Shown: positions 1 to 10,803 of the stretch, in pieces
How positions within the stretch are numbered: the first letter of the stretch is position 1
Layout of the letters: every line of letters starts with the position of its first letter
Assembly: GCA_015680905.1 (NCBI GenBank)
Contig: CM027377.1
Location: 24,204,501-24,268,500 of the forward strand
Direction of reading: 5' to 3'
Length of the DNA: 64,000 bases
From: Coptis chinensis
Taxonomy: Eukaryota; Streptophyta; Magnoliopsida; Ranunculales; Ranunculaceae
Notes under the pieces: model-generated
What the model saw: the letters and a program-made list of their open reading frames with translations, nothing else
Database searches by the model: none
What the model was told of the DNA's origin: nothing
Program-made: the position numbers and the translations under genes

Positions 1-599
1 GCATCGTCTGATTCTCTTGTTGAAGTGTTATGAATGACTCCTGTAGCGTCCTCATCTAATCTGCTAATGCTTGTAGCTGTGCTTCCATGGTGGCTTGTTG
101 TGACCAGCTTCGTGGGCTTGAGAAAATGGTATCTGTGTTTTCTCAAGAGAACGAACCGGCAGACGGCGGCAATGTAGATGTTTGGTGTTTACTAGACAAC
201 AACCTAATGATTTGTGTGAGTTTCCTACGTATCAAGTTTCTTGGGATCAACCTGAATCAAGCCTTACGTAGTTTATCTCTCTCTACTTATAGATGTTTGA
301 GCTGACTTTCCTTATTTGCTCCAGGCCATTTTGATGTGTAGATCCACATTGTGTGCTATCTTGATGATTCACCATTACTCTGATGTTACAAAGTTAATGT
401 CTCCTTGATTGGTGCATTGACTGAGCTCCAGGATTGCGCTAGTTGATTTGCTTCCATAAATGGATGTAACTGATGCTGGGGACGACCTGGGTGTTGGGTC
501 ATTGGCAAGCTGTGATGGATTGGTACGAGCTGATGGGGTACGACCTGATGTGTGGACACGTGTACTATAGTGTAGAACGAAGGGTACTTACACCATCCA
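1..599 (-). mobile_element. Gypsy-type LTR element, 5' end (LTR, primer site, gag start), cut by window edge
   Basis: Read on the minus strand, bases 599 to 173 look like a 5' LTR of about 427 bp that starts with TG and ends with CA. It is followed by a primer-site-like stretch around 155-172 (TTGCCGCCGTCTGCCGG, close to the GCCGTCTGTGGG form seen in plant Gypsy elements). An ATG at 90-88 opens a coiled gag-like N-terminus beginning MEAQLQALAD and continuing off the left edge. The second LTR is outside the window, so LTR borders and target duplication cannot be confirmed. It is a decayed fossil with at least one break in the short visible part. Confidence 0.55.
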
Positions 600-632
600 C
601 CCCTGTTTAGAAATGAAAAGTACGTCTCCTAA

Positions 633-1120
633 GAGTATTCCCAATGCAGGTGAAAAAGAGGGGAATGTGAAAATTTTCACCTCCTTTTTGTTCACATCCA
701 GTGCCCAATGCAGAGGTGAAAAGGAGGGTGACTATTTTCCCAAGTCATTACCAGGGTGAAACCTTCAACCGAGATAGTGGCTGACTTGTGAACTTCGGAC
801 GGGATGTTGGATTCCGTCTCGTGTGTTTTTTTTTTTTAAATGCGGGGGGTTTTTTTTTTTCCGGACGGAATGTTCTCGCATGATTTTTCGACTTTTTTTT
901 CGTGTTTTTTTTAAATTTCAGACGGGATGTTTCATTCCGTCTGGAGCGTTTTTCAATTTTTACGTCCAGACGGAATCTAACATCCCGTCCGAGATTAATA
1001 TTCATCTTTGCATTGGGCAACTTCACCTTGCTTTTCACCAAAACAGTGATAAGAGGAGGAAAAACTGCCTACGTGGAGGTGATAAGAGGGGGAAAATATT
1101 GACTTGCACTGGGAATGCTC
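633..1120. mobile_element. PIF/Harbinger (Tourist-like) MITE, TSD TAA
   Basis: A 488-bp non-autonomous element flanked by the direct repeat TAA (630-632 and 1121-1123). The terminal inverted repeats match over about 19 bp: left GAGTATTCCCAATGCAGGT, right (reverse complement) GAGCATTCCCAGTGCAAGT. TWA duplication and GAGCATT termini are typical of plant PIF/Harbinger MITEs. The interior (795-995) holds several palindromic GACGGGATGTT / GATTCCGTC units and T-runs. Reading frames crossing it are artefacts of these repeats. Confidence 0.8.
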
Positions 1121-1123
1121 TAA

Positions 1124-1665
1124 GTATCTCTCCACCACATATCCACCAACTTTTCTATTATTAATTAATAACTCTAGTTAATCGAACCCTAACTAAAGAT
1201 TCATCTCATTGTCTCACAAATCACTCAATTTTTTTCTTCACATTTATTTATTTATTTCTTTCTTTCCACAAAGTGAAAATTTATAAATAAGTTCTTTACT
1301 CCTCTTCTTTATTCATTTGTCTTTATCCTCATCTTTTAAGTTTGGTGCCAACATTAACATCTATCAACTAAAAAAAAACTAATAAAATTTATTATAATTC
1401 TGAAAGAGTTTATAAATGTAAACATAACTGCAAATTGCAATTTTATTACAAACCCAAATACAAAATAAATTTGACTTGATCTTCAAAATTGAGAAATTAT
1501 TGCTTATTTTAAAGCTAAATTGTGTTGATTCAAAATCTCATGAAATGAGGTTTTATGATGGTCATATTACCCTCGTGTGAGGAGGTCATGACGTATGCCT
1601 TTATACAAGGAAGGAATTTGACCCTCTCAAGGATATTGTATTATTTCGATAACCGGGTGGCCCTC
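1124..1665. other. AT-rich spacer without recognised gene
   Basis: AT-rich sequence between two MITEs. I see no coding similarity, repeat array or RNA gene. A short open frame at 1555-1773 runs into the next MITE and has no recognisable features. Confidence 0.5.
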
Positions 1666-1668
1666 TTA

Positions 1669-2113
1669 GAGCATGTACGAACACATTTTTGCGAAATTGT
1701 TGGTTTCTATTTCAGACGCCAAAACTTATCTTGTTCAAATTTTTTAATTTCCGTCGGGACCAAAAAAATCTAGCAGTTTTAATTTGTTATTAAAAAAAAA
1801 TTGAAAAAGGAATAGACTACAAAACTTGACCCGTCCAACATCTTGGGCCCCACAGTACAAAATCGAGCCGTTTTAAGTTTTTTAATTAAAAAAAGTAAAA
1901 AATTATGGATGGCAAAACTTGACCCGTCCAACATGTAGACAGCTAAAGTTGTCTTGTGCAAATGGTTGCTAAATTTCTGAATATATTGGTCGAGAATTTG
2001 ACAATTGCTGAGATAAAAACGGGTGTTTGGCAGTGCCTTGGTGAACGAAATTGCCAAAAAAAATTCTATTTGTCACATTAGAAATGGTTTTTAGCCGTGT
2101 GTTGATGATGCTC
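1669..2113. mobile_element. PIF/Harbinger-like MITE, TSD TTA
   Basis: A 445-bp element flanked by TTA on both sides (1666-1668 and 2114-2116). The imperfect terminal inverted repeats read GAGCATGTACGAACACA on the left and GAGCATCATCAACACA on the right (reverse complement). An internal motif GACCCGTCCAACAT occurs twice (near 1830 and 1921). Termini and TWA duplication fit the same superfamily as the element at 633-1120, but the interior differs, so it is a separate family. Confidence 0.7.
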
Positions 2114-2116
2114 TTA

Positions 2117-2470
2117 TGGGGGAGAAAATATTTGCACTTGTTAATAATTTGTTTTTCCTGAAATAAAAATAAATAAAATAAGGAATCAAGACTAATCTTG
2201 TTGGTGTCACACGCCAAAAGAAAAAAAATTCAAATTTTCTTATGGCCGACCAAACACATTTTCGCTGGTAAATTTCCAGGATAATTTAACAATCAAACAT
2301 AGCCCCAAGGAAATCCTAACAGAAACAAAGCTCTGGTTCCACCCCATCATTAAGTGTTCATTGAACAGTAAAATTAGCTTGAACCAAATAAATCAAAAAG
2401 CGCCACAATTTCAAATAATAAAAAAACAGAGGTCTCATCTCATCTGAAATTCTAAACAACAATAATAATA
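2117..2470 (+). promoter_or_regulatory. 5' flank and probable promoter/5' UTR of APC8
   Basis: 354 bp between the MITE and the APC8 start codon. It is AT-rich and ends in AACAACAATAATAATA just before the ATG, a typical A-rich plant 5' leader. I cannot place a convincing TATA box or transcription start. The nearest upstream sequence is the MITE, so the core promoter probably lies within this short interval. Confidence 0.4.
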
Positions 2471-5400
2471 ATGGCTTCTTCTTCTTCTTCTTCTTCAAAA
2501 GAGAGTTACAGAGAAGAACTTCGAACTGCAATCCGTCAACTCACTGATCGTTGTCTTCACTCTGCTTCCAAATGGTACTTTACTGCCAAAAACCCTAAAC
2601 CCCAATCCCCCTTCTCTCCATCTCTTGCTTTTTCACTTCAAATTTCATTAACTATCAAAAAAGTTTCAATCTTTTTACGTTTTGCAGGGCAGGGGAACAG
2701 TTGGTTGGACTTGGGGCAGTACAAGATCAATCAAAATTCACACCTACAAACACTAGATTTCAAAGAGGGAGCTCAAGTATTCGTAGAAGGTTTCTTTCGA
2801 CTGATACATTGACACCTAGTGGTGGTGTTTCGTATGTAAGTACACCAGTTCATCAAGAGGATGGAAATTATGATAGTGATAATTATCTTGTTGCTATGTC
2901 TTATTTTAATTGTAAGGAGTTTAAAAGAGCTGCTCATGTTCTTCGTGACGAAACTGGGAAGAAGGCTGTTTTCTTGCGGTGTTACGCAATTTATCTGGTT
3001 AGATTTTGAGCTTAAACTCATTTACTTGTTATGTTAGTTGCATTTGTTGTTTTCAGTGGTAAGGGTTATTGCATTGTGTTAAGTGTTTATAACTAGTTTG
3101 GATATGCTAGTGTATGGTAAAGTTTTCAGGGTTATTGTTATATGTCATGTGGTATAGATAAATAGGATAGGAGAATAAGAATACTAATTGTCATAGAGAA
3201 TATGCTGTTTCCTTGTCGTAGCTGTGCTCAAAAGTCAGGTCATACTAAAGAGAGCTATTTAATCATAAGGTTCTAAGAGAATTAACGAGTTTGGTGCAAT
3301 GAATTTTTTCGTTCCAAATGATATATTAGTGATTCAGGTATCGAAACATCCTTTTTGTCGTGACATTTCGGGTGACTGGGACTCATATATTATCTAGCGT
3401 GGTTTGTCACATCTTAGAATCTGGCGTCACTTTTTGGTTTCTGCAAGTGCTGATACCTAGGACCTGGTCTGAAAATGCCTTAGCTAAACTTTTTAAAGGG
3501 TCAGAAATCCGTCTCATATTTTCCAGATATATCTTAATTCGAGGTATTTCTCTTATCGGAAAAAGGAAGACATATCTCATGAGCACTGTCAATTTGAGTT
3601 TAAGATTGCTCCTGAAGGCCAATTCACAGTGCTTGATATTTGAAGTATTACTATAAACATTTGCAACCCAGAAACCTCTCCACACTTAACAAAAACTCCC
3701 ATACGACTCTTCTGTACTGGGTACAATGAGCAGAAGAAAGGGTGGAGATGTGTTGATCCCACCACCAATACAGCATACGTCTCGCCACATGTTATCTTTG
3801 ATGAGGCATCATCATGGTGGTCTACCGAGAATGTAGTGTTGCCAGACTTGAAGAGTTTGGACACGAGTATGCGATAGTGTTCCCATTACTATGCTCGTAT
3901 TAGAAGTAGAATATCATTCAGTTGATATGGACACTGCTTTAGGATATTTACATGGACACTAGTTTCTTGTGTTCCCCATGTTGTGCCACTGTATCACACA
4001 TGTTATGCCTTTAATATGAGAAGTTTTATGTTAATCCAAAACACCAATGTCAAGTCTGGTGTGTTGAGGTAGGCTGGTTCTTTATTGATAAAACACAGAG
4101 TGAGACTGGGAAATAAGACTTTGGCAATCAAATTAACTAAATTCACCCATCTGGATCATCAAATGAGAATTTTAATTCTTAAGAGGCTACAATGCGTGTT
4201 GGAGAGTGAGGCAACCATACTGGAAATTGAGCACAAGAAAATTCTAAACTTTTCACGTTGCATTAAGCATATTTGAGAGCTGCAGTATATGCCAATCTGA
4301 TAAATGATTTGCTGCTGTTAATATATGATTAACGCAATTGTGGATTGATCTAATACTGTCAGCTATATAGTATTGTGTGGAATCGTCATTAAATTTCTTC
4401 TGTTTGTTTCTCCTCCTACCCAATTAGTCATTGACTGGAGAATTAAATGACCAAAGACCTAATGTCACAAAGCTTTCTACAGTACTTATACACAGTAAAG
4501 ACATAAATTGTCCTTTTTATTGTTTTTTTTTGTTTCTTTTTGCTAAGGGTAATTGTATTGAATTTAGCAAAAATAAAAAGTGTTAAATTACAAAGAATTA
4601 GAGGATAATTAACCCTATTAACCTAAGTTATATTGACACGGACACGTGTGTCCATATCCGACACGGATACGGAGTGTCTGACACGGCGAAATATAAAAAG
4701 CTTAAGGTATATCACACACAATATGTGTCCCCGTGTGTGTCCGATACGGACACGTGGATACGTATCCGACACAGATTATTTTTGAAATATGGTGTGTCCA
4801 TGTAACATAGCTATTAACAAAAGCAGTTTAGTAAGCTATGCAGCTTGGATATAATTGTACTTCTAAAACTTCCATCTATGTTCCTCCTTACCAAAAAAGA
4901 AAAGAAAATCTTGTATTAGTTAAGCTCTATGTTACATGGACACGCCATATTTCAAAAATAATCTGTGTCGGATACGTATCCACGTGTCCGTGTCGGAGAC
5001 ATACGGACACATATTGTGTGTGATATACCTCAATTTTTGATATTTCGCCGTGTTAGACACTCCATATCCGTGTCGGATACGGACACGTGCATCCGTGTCA
5101 ACGTAACTTGGGTTAAGCTTCTTTATTTATTTAAACTATGCTATGTATTTGAGCTCTTTTCTTTGTCCAAAACTCATTGGGTTCACTTTCTGTTTTATTG
5201 CTGATGAAGGCTGGGGAAAAGCGGAAAGAGGAAGAAGTGATAGAACTGGATGGACCTTTAGGTAAGAGCACTGCAGTGAACAATGAGTTGGTTTCCCTCG
5301 AGAGGGAGTTGTCAACATATCGGCAGAATGGTACTATAGATCCATTTTGCCTTTATTTATATGGGATTGTACTTAAAGAGAAAGGCCGTGAGGATCTCGC

Positions 5401-7314
5401 TCGAACAGTCCTTTTAGAGTCTGTGAATAAATACCCATGGAACTGGAGTGCCTGGTCAGAGCTTCAACGCCTGTGCACCAATGTTGACGTCTTAAAAGGC
5501 CTCAATCTCAAGAACCATTGGATGAGAGACTTTTTCCTTGGCATTGTTTACCAAGAACTCAGAATGCATACTGAATGCCTTGCAAAATATGAATACTTGC
5601 AAGGGATATTCTGTTTCAGCAACTATATCCAGGCTCAGATTGCAAAAGCTCAATATAGTTTGAGGGAATTTGAAGAAGTTGAAGTTATCTTTGAAGATCT
5701 GCAAAGAAATGATCCATACAGGATAGATGACATGGACATGTACTCAAATGTGCTGTATGCAAAGGAATGCTGCTCTAGCTTGAGTCACCTTGCCCATAAA
5801 GTATTCTTGACTGATAAATATCGACCTGAGTCTTGTTGCATCATTGGGAATTATTACAGTTTGAAGGGGCAGCACGAAAAGTCTGTTATGTATTTTAGGA
5901 GGGCACTGCAACTTAATAAGAATTACCTATCAGCATGGACACTAATGGGTCACGAGTACGTTGAGATGAAAAACACTCCAGCTGCAGTTGATGCCTATCG
6001 CCGAGCTATAGACATAAATCCTTGTGATTATCGTGCTTGGTATGGGTTGGGGCAAGCATATGAGATGATGAATATGCCCTTCTACGCACTGTATTACTTT
6101 AGAAAGTCAGCAAGCTTACAGCCAAATGATTCCAGGTTGTGGATTGCCATGGCTCAGTGTTATGAAACTGAACAGCTTCGCATGCTAGAGGAGGCAATCA
6201 AGTGTTACAAGAGAGCAGCAAATTGTAATGACAGAGAAGCCATTGCACTGCACCAACTTGGGAAGCTGTATAGTGAGCTTGGACGCTCAGAAGAGGCGGC
6301 ATTTTACTTCAAGAAGGATTTGGAGAGAATGGAAGCTGAAGAGCTAGAGGGACCTAACATGGTAGAAGCCTTAATTTTTCTTGCTCGCCATTGCAAGGAT
6401 CAGGAGAGATTTGAGGAAGCAGAAGTTTATTGTACTAGGGTTCTTGATTTTACGGGTCCTGTGAGTTCTTCCATCCTCTAATTATTATTATTACGAAAAA
6501 CGACTAAAAAAAGTATCGAACTTTACAAGTTTTGACAATATGGGGACTAAATTTTTTTTCGGTCAAATTGGGGATCAAAGTTTTTAATTTTTGCAATGTG
6601 GGGACATGTATAACATGACATCTAAATTTCTCATACGGTGTTTCACAATTTGAATTAATTTCTATGGTCATGAGGTTGTAGCATGGATATACTTTGATAA
6701 GAAAGTGTATAACAATGTATGTAACTTGTGAATTATGAAACACCGTGTGAGAAATTTAGACTACATGTGTAACTAGTCCCCACATTGCAAAAATTAAAAA
6801 GTTTGGTCCCCAATTTGACTGAAAAAAAAGTCTAGTCCCCATATTGTCAAAACTTGTAAAGTTCGATACCCTTTTGAATCGTTTTTCGTTATTATTATTA
6901 TTATTATTATTATTTATTATTTAATAAACTGGTTGCTTCGATGAGTTTCACCCTCTTCTCATAAATACACTTGAGCATACACATGCTTTATCCCTTATAA
7001 AATTGCTCTCCACCGCATATTGCTCCAAATAGCTACCTGGTAAAACAAGGGGAGTTACTATTCATCATGACTTATGGGCAATTGTCTGGCCTAGAAGATT
7101 TAAACCATTTTGTCACATTCTTCTAATCATATTCCCTTTATTGTACGTGGAACTTGTTTTACCTTGACTATATAGAAGCTTGTATTTGACACATTAGTTG
7201 TCTCGTTTGTATGCGTTTTTATAGGAGAAGGAAAGTGCAAGGAGCCTTTTACGGTCCATCAGAAATGCACAGGGTGGGTCGCCTTCAACAAGTTCTGAGC
7301 ACTTCAGCCAGTGA
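2471..7314 (+). CDS. APC8: Anaphase-promoting complex subunit 8 (CDC23/APC8), four exons, 584 aa
   Basis: Exons: 2471-2574, 2688-2997, 5210-6460, 7225-7314. All donors are GT and acceptors AG; the summed length (1755 nt) is an exact multiple of three. The product is a TPR scaffold subunit of the APC/C ubiquitin ligase, which targets cyclins and securin for degradation in the nucleus. The N-terminus (about residues 10-30) has the family pattern of REELRTAIRQLTDRCL; residues about 50-65 contain TRFQRGSSSIRRRF, conserved in plant APC8. Exon 3 encodes most of the protein, with TPR helices from about residue 345 to 550 (for example YFRRALQLNKNYLSAWTLMG). Exon 4 encodes EKESARSLLRSIR and the stop. 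Length matches the plant family (about 580 aa). The ATG at 2471 precedes a serine-rich start and is in frame with conserved sequence. Introns 2 (2.2 kb) and 3 (0.76 kb) carry transposon insertions, but the coding exons look intact. Confidence 0.95.
3690..3876 (+). mobile_element. Copia pol relic inside APC8 intron 2
   Basis: A short plus-strand reading within intron 2 gives a peptide with the motif EQKKGWRCVDPTTN followed by AYVSPHVIFDE and SWW. This is the conserved segment at the end of the Copia integrase region (KGYRC.DP.T...YVSR.V.FDE). No LTRs or further domains are visible around it, so this is an old, heavily reduced fossil. Being intronic, it should not affect APC8 protein. Confidence 0.75.
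4619..5115. mobile_element. Long foldback MITE in APC8 intron 2
   Basis: The two halves (about 4619-4812 and 4925-5115) are near-perfect inverted repeats of about 190 bp separated by about 115 bp. Ends read TAACCTAAGTTA and TAACTTGGGTTA. Within the arms, tandem-like GACACGGACACG / GGATACGTATCC blocks recur. A TA dinucleotide at each end is consistent with the insertion duplication, but the symmetrical ends make the duplication ambiguous. Superfamily not assigned. Transcribed as intron, it would form a very stable hairpin. Confidence 0.75.
6493..6890. mobile_element. Foldback MITE in APC8 intron 3
   Basis: Inverted arms of about 150 bp: the left arm begins ACGAAAAACGA and contains GGGGACTAAA and GGGGATCAAA; the right arm is its complement ending TCGTTTTTCGT. 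Both flanks are ATTATTATT (6484-6492 and 6891-6899), which fits a 9-bp Mutator-type duplication, though the target is a simple ATT repeat, so the duplication is not conclusive. It starts about 30 bp after the exon 3 donor. Confidence 0.7.
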
Positions 7315-8230
7315 AATCTCCTAGGCTATCTATGGAAGATGATGAAAATTGTCTAACACTTTGGTCTGGCACTTTCAATATGCTGAAATCAAGCCAATTA
7401 TACTTGGACAGATCAGGTCATTGCAGCTGAAAATTTCTGCGTAACAGCCACTGTATCTTGTGAAGTGTATCATTTAAGAAAGTTTCAGTCCAAATATCTT
7501 CGGTCTCAGATGAAATATCTGAACTATTACAAGTTTCCGATTACAACATTTTCGAGGCATAATACAGCTTCCCTCATCATGGTTAAAGTGAAGTTTAGCA
7601 AGAATCCAGAAACCAGCCTGCACAAAAGAGTCTCAATCGCTGAGTAATTAATGTTTTGTTTGTTGCTCAACTGTTTATTGATATCTTCAGTACTTAAATA
7701 GGTCCATACTTCCCGTGCTAGATTATTCATTGGAGTAAATTTCCCTAGAGAAGTTTCCTCTTCGACTGCCCAAATGTTCGTTGAGTATTTTTTGATGATG
7801 TAATCTACTTTGTAAGCTGTAGACGTTCTTCACAAGTACTACTCAGTTTTTTGTGATGAGAACGAAATTTGTGTCATAGGTCTTGGGTCGATAGTTTTGT
7901 TCATGTTACTTGTTCTATGCTTGTAAAATTTTCCATGTAGAACTACAAGTATTTTGGCTCACAATTACGGGCGTAAATCAGAGTACTATAAATGTTTAGT
8001 TTCCAATTTTCGTTGTATTTGTTTACTGTGTCTTTAAATGTAAATCATTTGCTTGAAATCAGCAATGGAAATAATCTAATAAAAAATATTTTCATATGGC
8101 CATAAATGGTATGCCATTTACCACAAAATTCTAATATATCATTTACAGATTTATTCACAAAAACTAAGCCAAATCTGTAGGTTTGCTCTTCTCGTCGAAT
8201 GACATACCATTTACAGCCAAAGGAAAGGAC
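7315..8230. other. APC8 3' UTR and spacer
   Basis: Sequence following the APC8 stop codon, AT-rich and without recognised coding features. The first few hundred bases are presumably APC8 3' UTR. AATAAA-like sequences occur around 8070-8085. No repeat or RNA gene recognised. Confidence 0.4.
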
Positions 8231-8239
8231 TATAAATTA
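8231..8239 (+). promoter_or_regulatory. TATA box of the defensin-like gene
   Basis: TATAAATTA lies 97 bp upstream of the DEFL start codon, a position fitting a plant core promoter with a leader of about 65 bases. No other TATA-like element lies closer to the ATG. Confidence 0.6.
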
Positions 8240-8327
8240 GGGGTAGCTTCCCATTAGAAAAAAGAAGAAACAAGAGAAACCTAGGGATTACTTTGGTACC
8301 TTAATTTGCATTATTAGTATCTAGAAG

Positions 8328-8714
8328 ATGGTGAAGTTCTCTGCAGCCTTTTCTTTAGTTATTCTTCTCCTTGTGTTTTCAGGTCTTGTTCATTTCATAT
8401 CCATTTGTCATTATTGTTTGTAGAAATTATTTGAATAGATACTTATTTACTGTACTATATAGGTGTGGTTGTGTGGCGTTTTACAAAGTCTGATATATTG
8501 ATCTTTATTCACACGAATATAACGACATGTGTTTTGAACTTTTGATTGTGCAGTTGATAAGATGGAACTCCAAGTAGAGGCAAAAGAGTGCGTGATTCTT
8601 GCGCACCAATCATGCAAGACCTACGAAGAATGCGACATGATATGCAAGTCAATAAAAGAAAATTCAAAAGGAGTGTGCATAGAGGGTGACTGCAATTGTT
8701 TGATAGATTGTTGA
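8328..8714 (+). CDS. Defensin-like (DEFL) secreted cysteine-rich peptide, two exons, 71 aa
   Basis: Exons 8328-8382 and 8554-8714 (GT...AG intron of 171 bp), total 216 nt. Exon 1 encodes a hydrophobic signal peptide (MVKFSAAFSLVILLLVFS). Exon 2 encodes the mature peptide with eight cysteines in the order C-x7-C-x5-C-x3-C-x10-C-x4-C-x1-C-x3-C. The C-x3-C and C-x-C pairs are the core of the cysteine-stabilised alpha-beta fold. A phase-1 intron right after the signal peptide is the standard architecture of plant DEFL genes. Likely secreted; family members act in antimicrobial defence or in pollen-pistil and other peptide signalling, and the sequence does not tell which. A TATA box and an AATAAA signal bracket it, and there is no disruption, so it looks functional. 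The exons are too short to stand out as long open frames. Confidence 0.88.
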
Positions 8715-8790
8715 AATTTTCTCCCCCCTTTCGATTTCTTGGTGTCTTTTAAATTTTGCCCCATGACAAGGTTGACAAAGGTTTTCTCTT

Positions 8791-8796
8791 AATAAA
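8791..8796 (+). terminator. Poly(A) signal of the defensin-like gene
   Basis: AATAAA 77 bp after the DEFL stop codon, in a T-rich context (TTTTCTCTTAATAAATTAG). Position and sequence fit a near-upstream polyadenylation element. Confidence 0.55.
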
Positions 8797-9726
8797 TTAG
8801 ATTTTTGGATCAATTATCTGCGATTCTGCGAATATGCTATGCATTTTAAAATGTGCTTGGAAGTGGCCGGCCTGCACAATATATTGGTACTCAATATTCA
8901 TTGTGCAAGCCTAGAGGGTACATTGACAGCCCTCCTACTAAAAACAACTCGAGCAAAATTTGTCAACATATTTTCCATTAGGAAACTATCTTCTGTTTTT
9001 GAACCACATTGATTAATTTTGCTAAAAGAAATGTTATCATCAACTGCCAATAGACAAGCGGATGTGTAAAGAAGAATTATGTAAAGGTTAAGAAGAAAGC
9101 AGGAATTAGATTCTATTTGATATTGAAACGTTCGCTCTAACTAATATGCCACTCGAGCTTAAAATTCCAGAGTCTTCAAAGTTTCTGGGTTAGAAAAGCA
9201 TGTGATATTTGAAGTGTCCCCTAAGTGCATCTTCCCTGGGGCTCAGACGAACGATTAAGCTTTTCAAAATCCAAGTTCAATAGGAATAAAAAAAGCAGCT
9301 AATCCATAGGAGTTCCATTTACTCATCGGCTGATGTCTAATATATTCGTGAAAACAATGTTGGCCAAATTTATAACTAGATTTCCATACTCCCACGTTTG
9401 AGGCTTTGAGCATATATGATTATGCTTAATTTGTTTTTGGAATTCCTTGGACTGCCATATATTGATCAGGCAAGTTATTGAATTGACCTACACTACCTGA
9501 GGATAAAGTACAGATCAGCAGCCTTTCCGTCCGCTAAGTTGAATACCCAACCTGCTAGCACCTTCATTATGGCCACTATATATTTGGTAAATGAAAATCA
9601 TTTTGACACTATTATTTCCCGGTGATCCATCAGAGTTTGCAGCACCACCCAAAGCTGCTGTTTATAGTATACGTTCGGTCCAGCATAATGTATCATGATT
9701 ACACCCGATCATATGAAGCATAGTAC
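8797..9726. other. Spacer without recognised gene
   Basis: About 930 bp of AT-rich unique-looking DNA. I looked for a second cysteine-rich peptide gene and found no signal peptide plus cysteine pattern on either strand. No repeat or RNA gene recognised. Confidence 0.45.
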
Positions 9727-10535
9727 AAAATATTCGATATATCGCGATATTTGGAGATATCTATCCATATTTCAGAAAAAGATATATAAATATCACGATA
9801 TGTTTAGAGATATATACGACTACAAATATCAGTGATATTTCGATAATATTTGCGATATTTGTGATATTTGAGGATATTTTGCGATATTTGGAGATATTTG
9901 GCGATATTTTGTATATATAACAATTTTATTTAATATTTACCATTATATTTCAAATAAATATAAATAATGTATCATGATATATCAAGAAATATCCACAATA
10001 TCCACGATATTTGTCGATATTTTGGATATATCCACGATATTTACATGTAAAACAATGTCAAATATCCCCAAAGAAGGGGATATATCCACGATACATATCC
10101 AGAAATTGAATATCGATAAATACCCATATCCTGATATTTTGTACTATGATATGAAGTCCCAAATAGTTGAAAGGAAGGCCCAATATTTCCATGGTCGGGC
10201 TAAATATCGGACCCCCAAAAACCGATATATACACATCGATATATAGGAGATATTTATCTTTTTGGTAAATCAGTTAAAATATCAGTTTATATTAATAAAT
10301 GTCAGAAATATCACCGATATATAATGATATATATATAAAATATCGGTCAAACAGTCAAAAGTCAAAAAAATTATATCGGATATGTTAAATATATTGAAAA
10401 ATATTATCAATATATATCGGAAATTGAAATATATATCGGTTTAAATACTGTTTAATATTCGAACCCGAAATATTAAAAATATCCATATCGGGTACCTGAT
10501 TTCCAAGATATATTGATATATCAGCCGATATTTTC
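9727..10535. repeat. GATAT/ATATCG-rich degenerate tract
   Basis: An 800-bp stretch built from short degenerate units around GATATTT, CGATATATCG and TATCCACGATAT, without a fixed period. Palindromic ATATCGATAT-like words dominate. The two ends are weakly inverted relative to each other (left AAATATTCGATATATCG, right CGATATTTTCGACCC), hinting at a transposon made of such words. The open frame across it encodes only repeat-derived residues. Confidence 0.6.
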
Positions 10536-10747
10536 GACCCTGGTTGAAAACAAACTATTCTCTATTGAACTTTAATGTCTTGTGAAAAATTTATAATATA
10601 TATATATATAGCAGTTCTAGAGTATGTAGGCTGCACCCGTACGCTGGTATGAGGGACCTTGATTACAATACTTTTTGGGATACACTCTCACTCCTGCCTC
10701 ATGAGTGGTCTAGATTCTCGTGCACATCTCTCTCCTGCACACACTAG

Positions 10748-10748
<1 letters not shown>

Positions 10749-10800
<52 letters not shown>
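10749..10800. repeat. (TA)26 microsatellite
   Basis: Fifty-two bases of uninterrupted TA dinucleotide. A shorter TA run lies at about 10597-10610. Confidence 0.95.

Positions 10801-10801
<1 letters not shown>

Positions 10802-10803
<2 letters not shown>

Noticed and set aside
748-1164. Open frames on both strands within the first MITE
   Set aside because: They are made of T-runs and GACGGGATG palindromes of the MITE; no domain or sensible composition.
2471-2812. 113-aa protein reading through the first APC8 intron
   Set aside because: The conserved family sequence changes frame exactly at the GT/AG borders 2575-2687, so this is unspliced intron and not a separate product.
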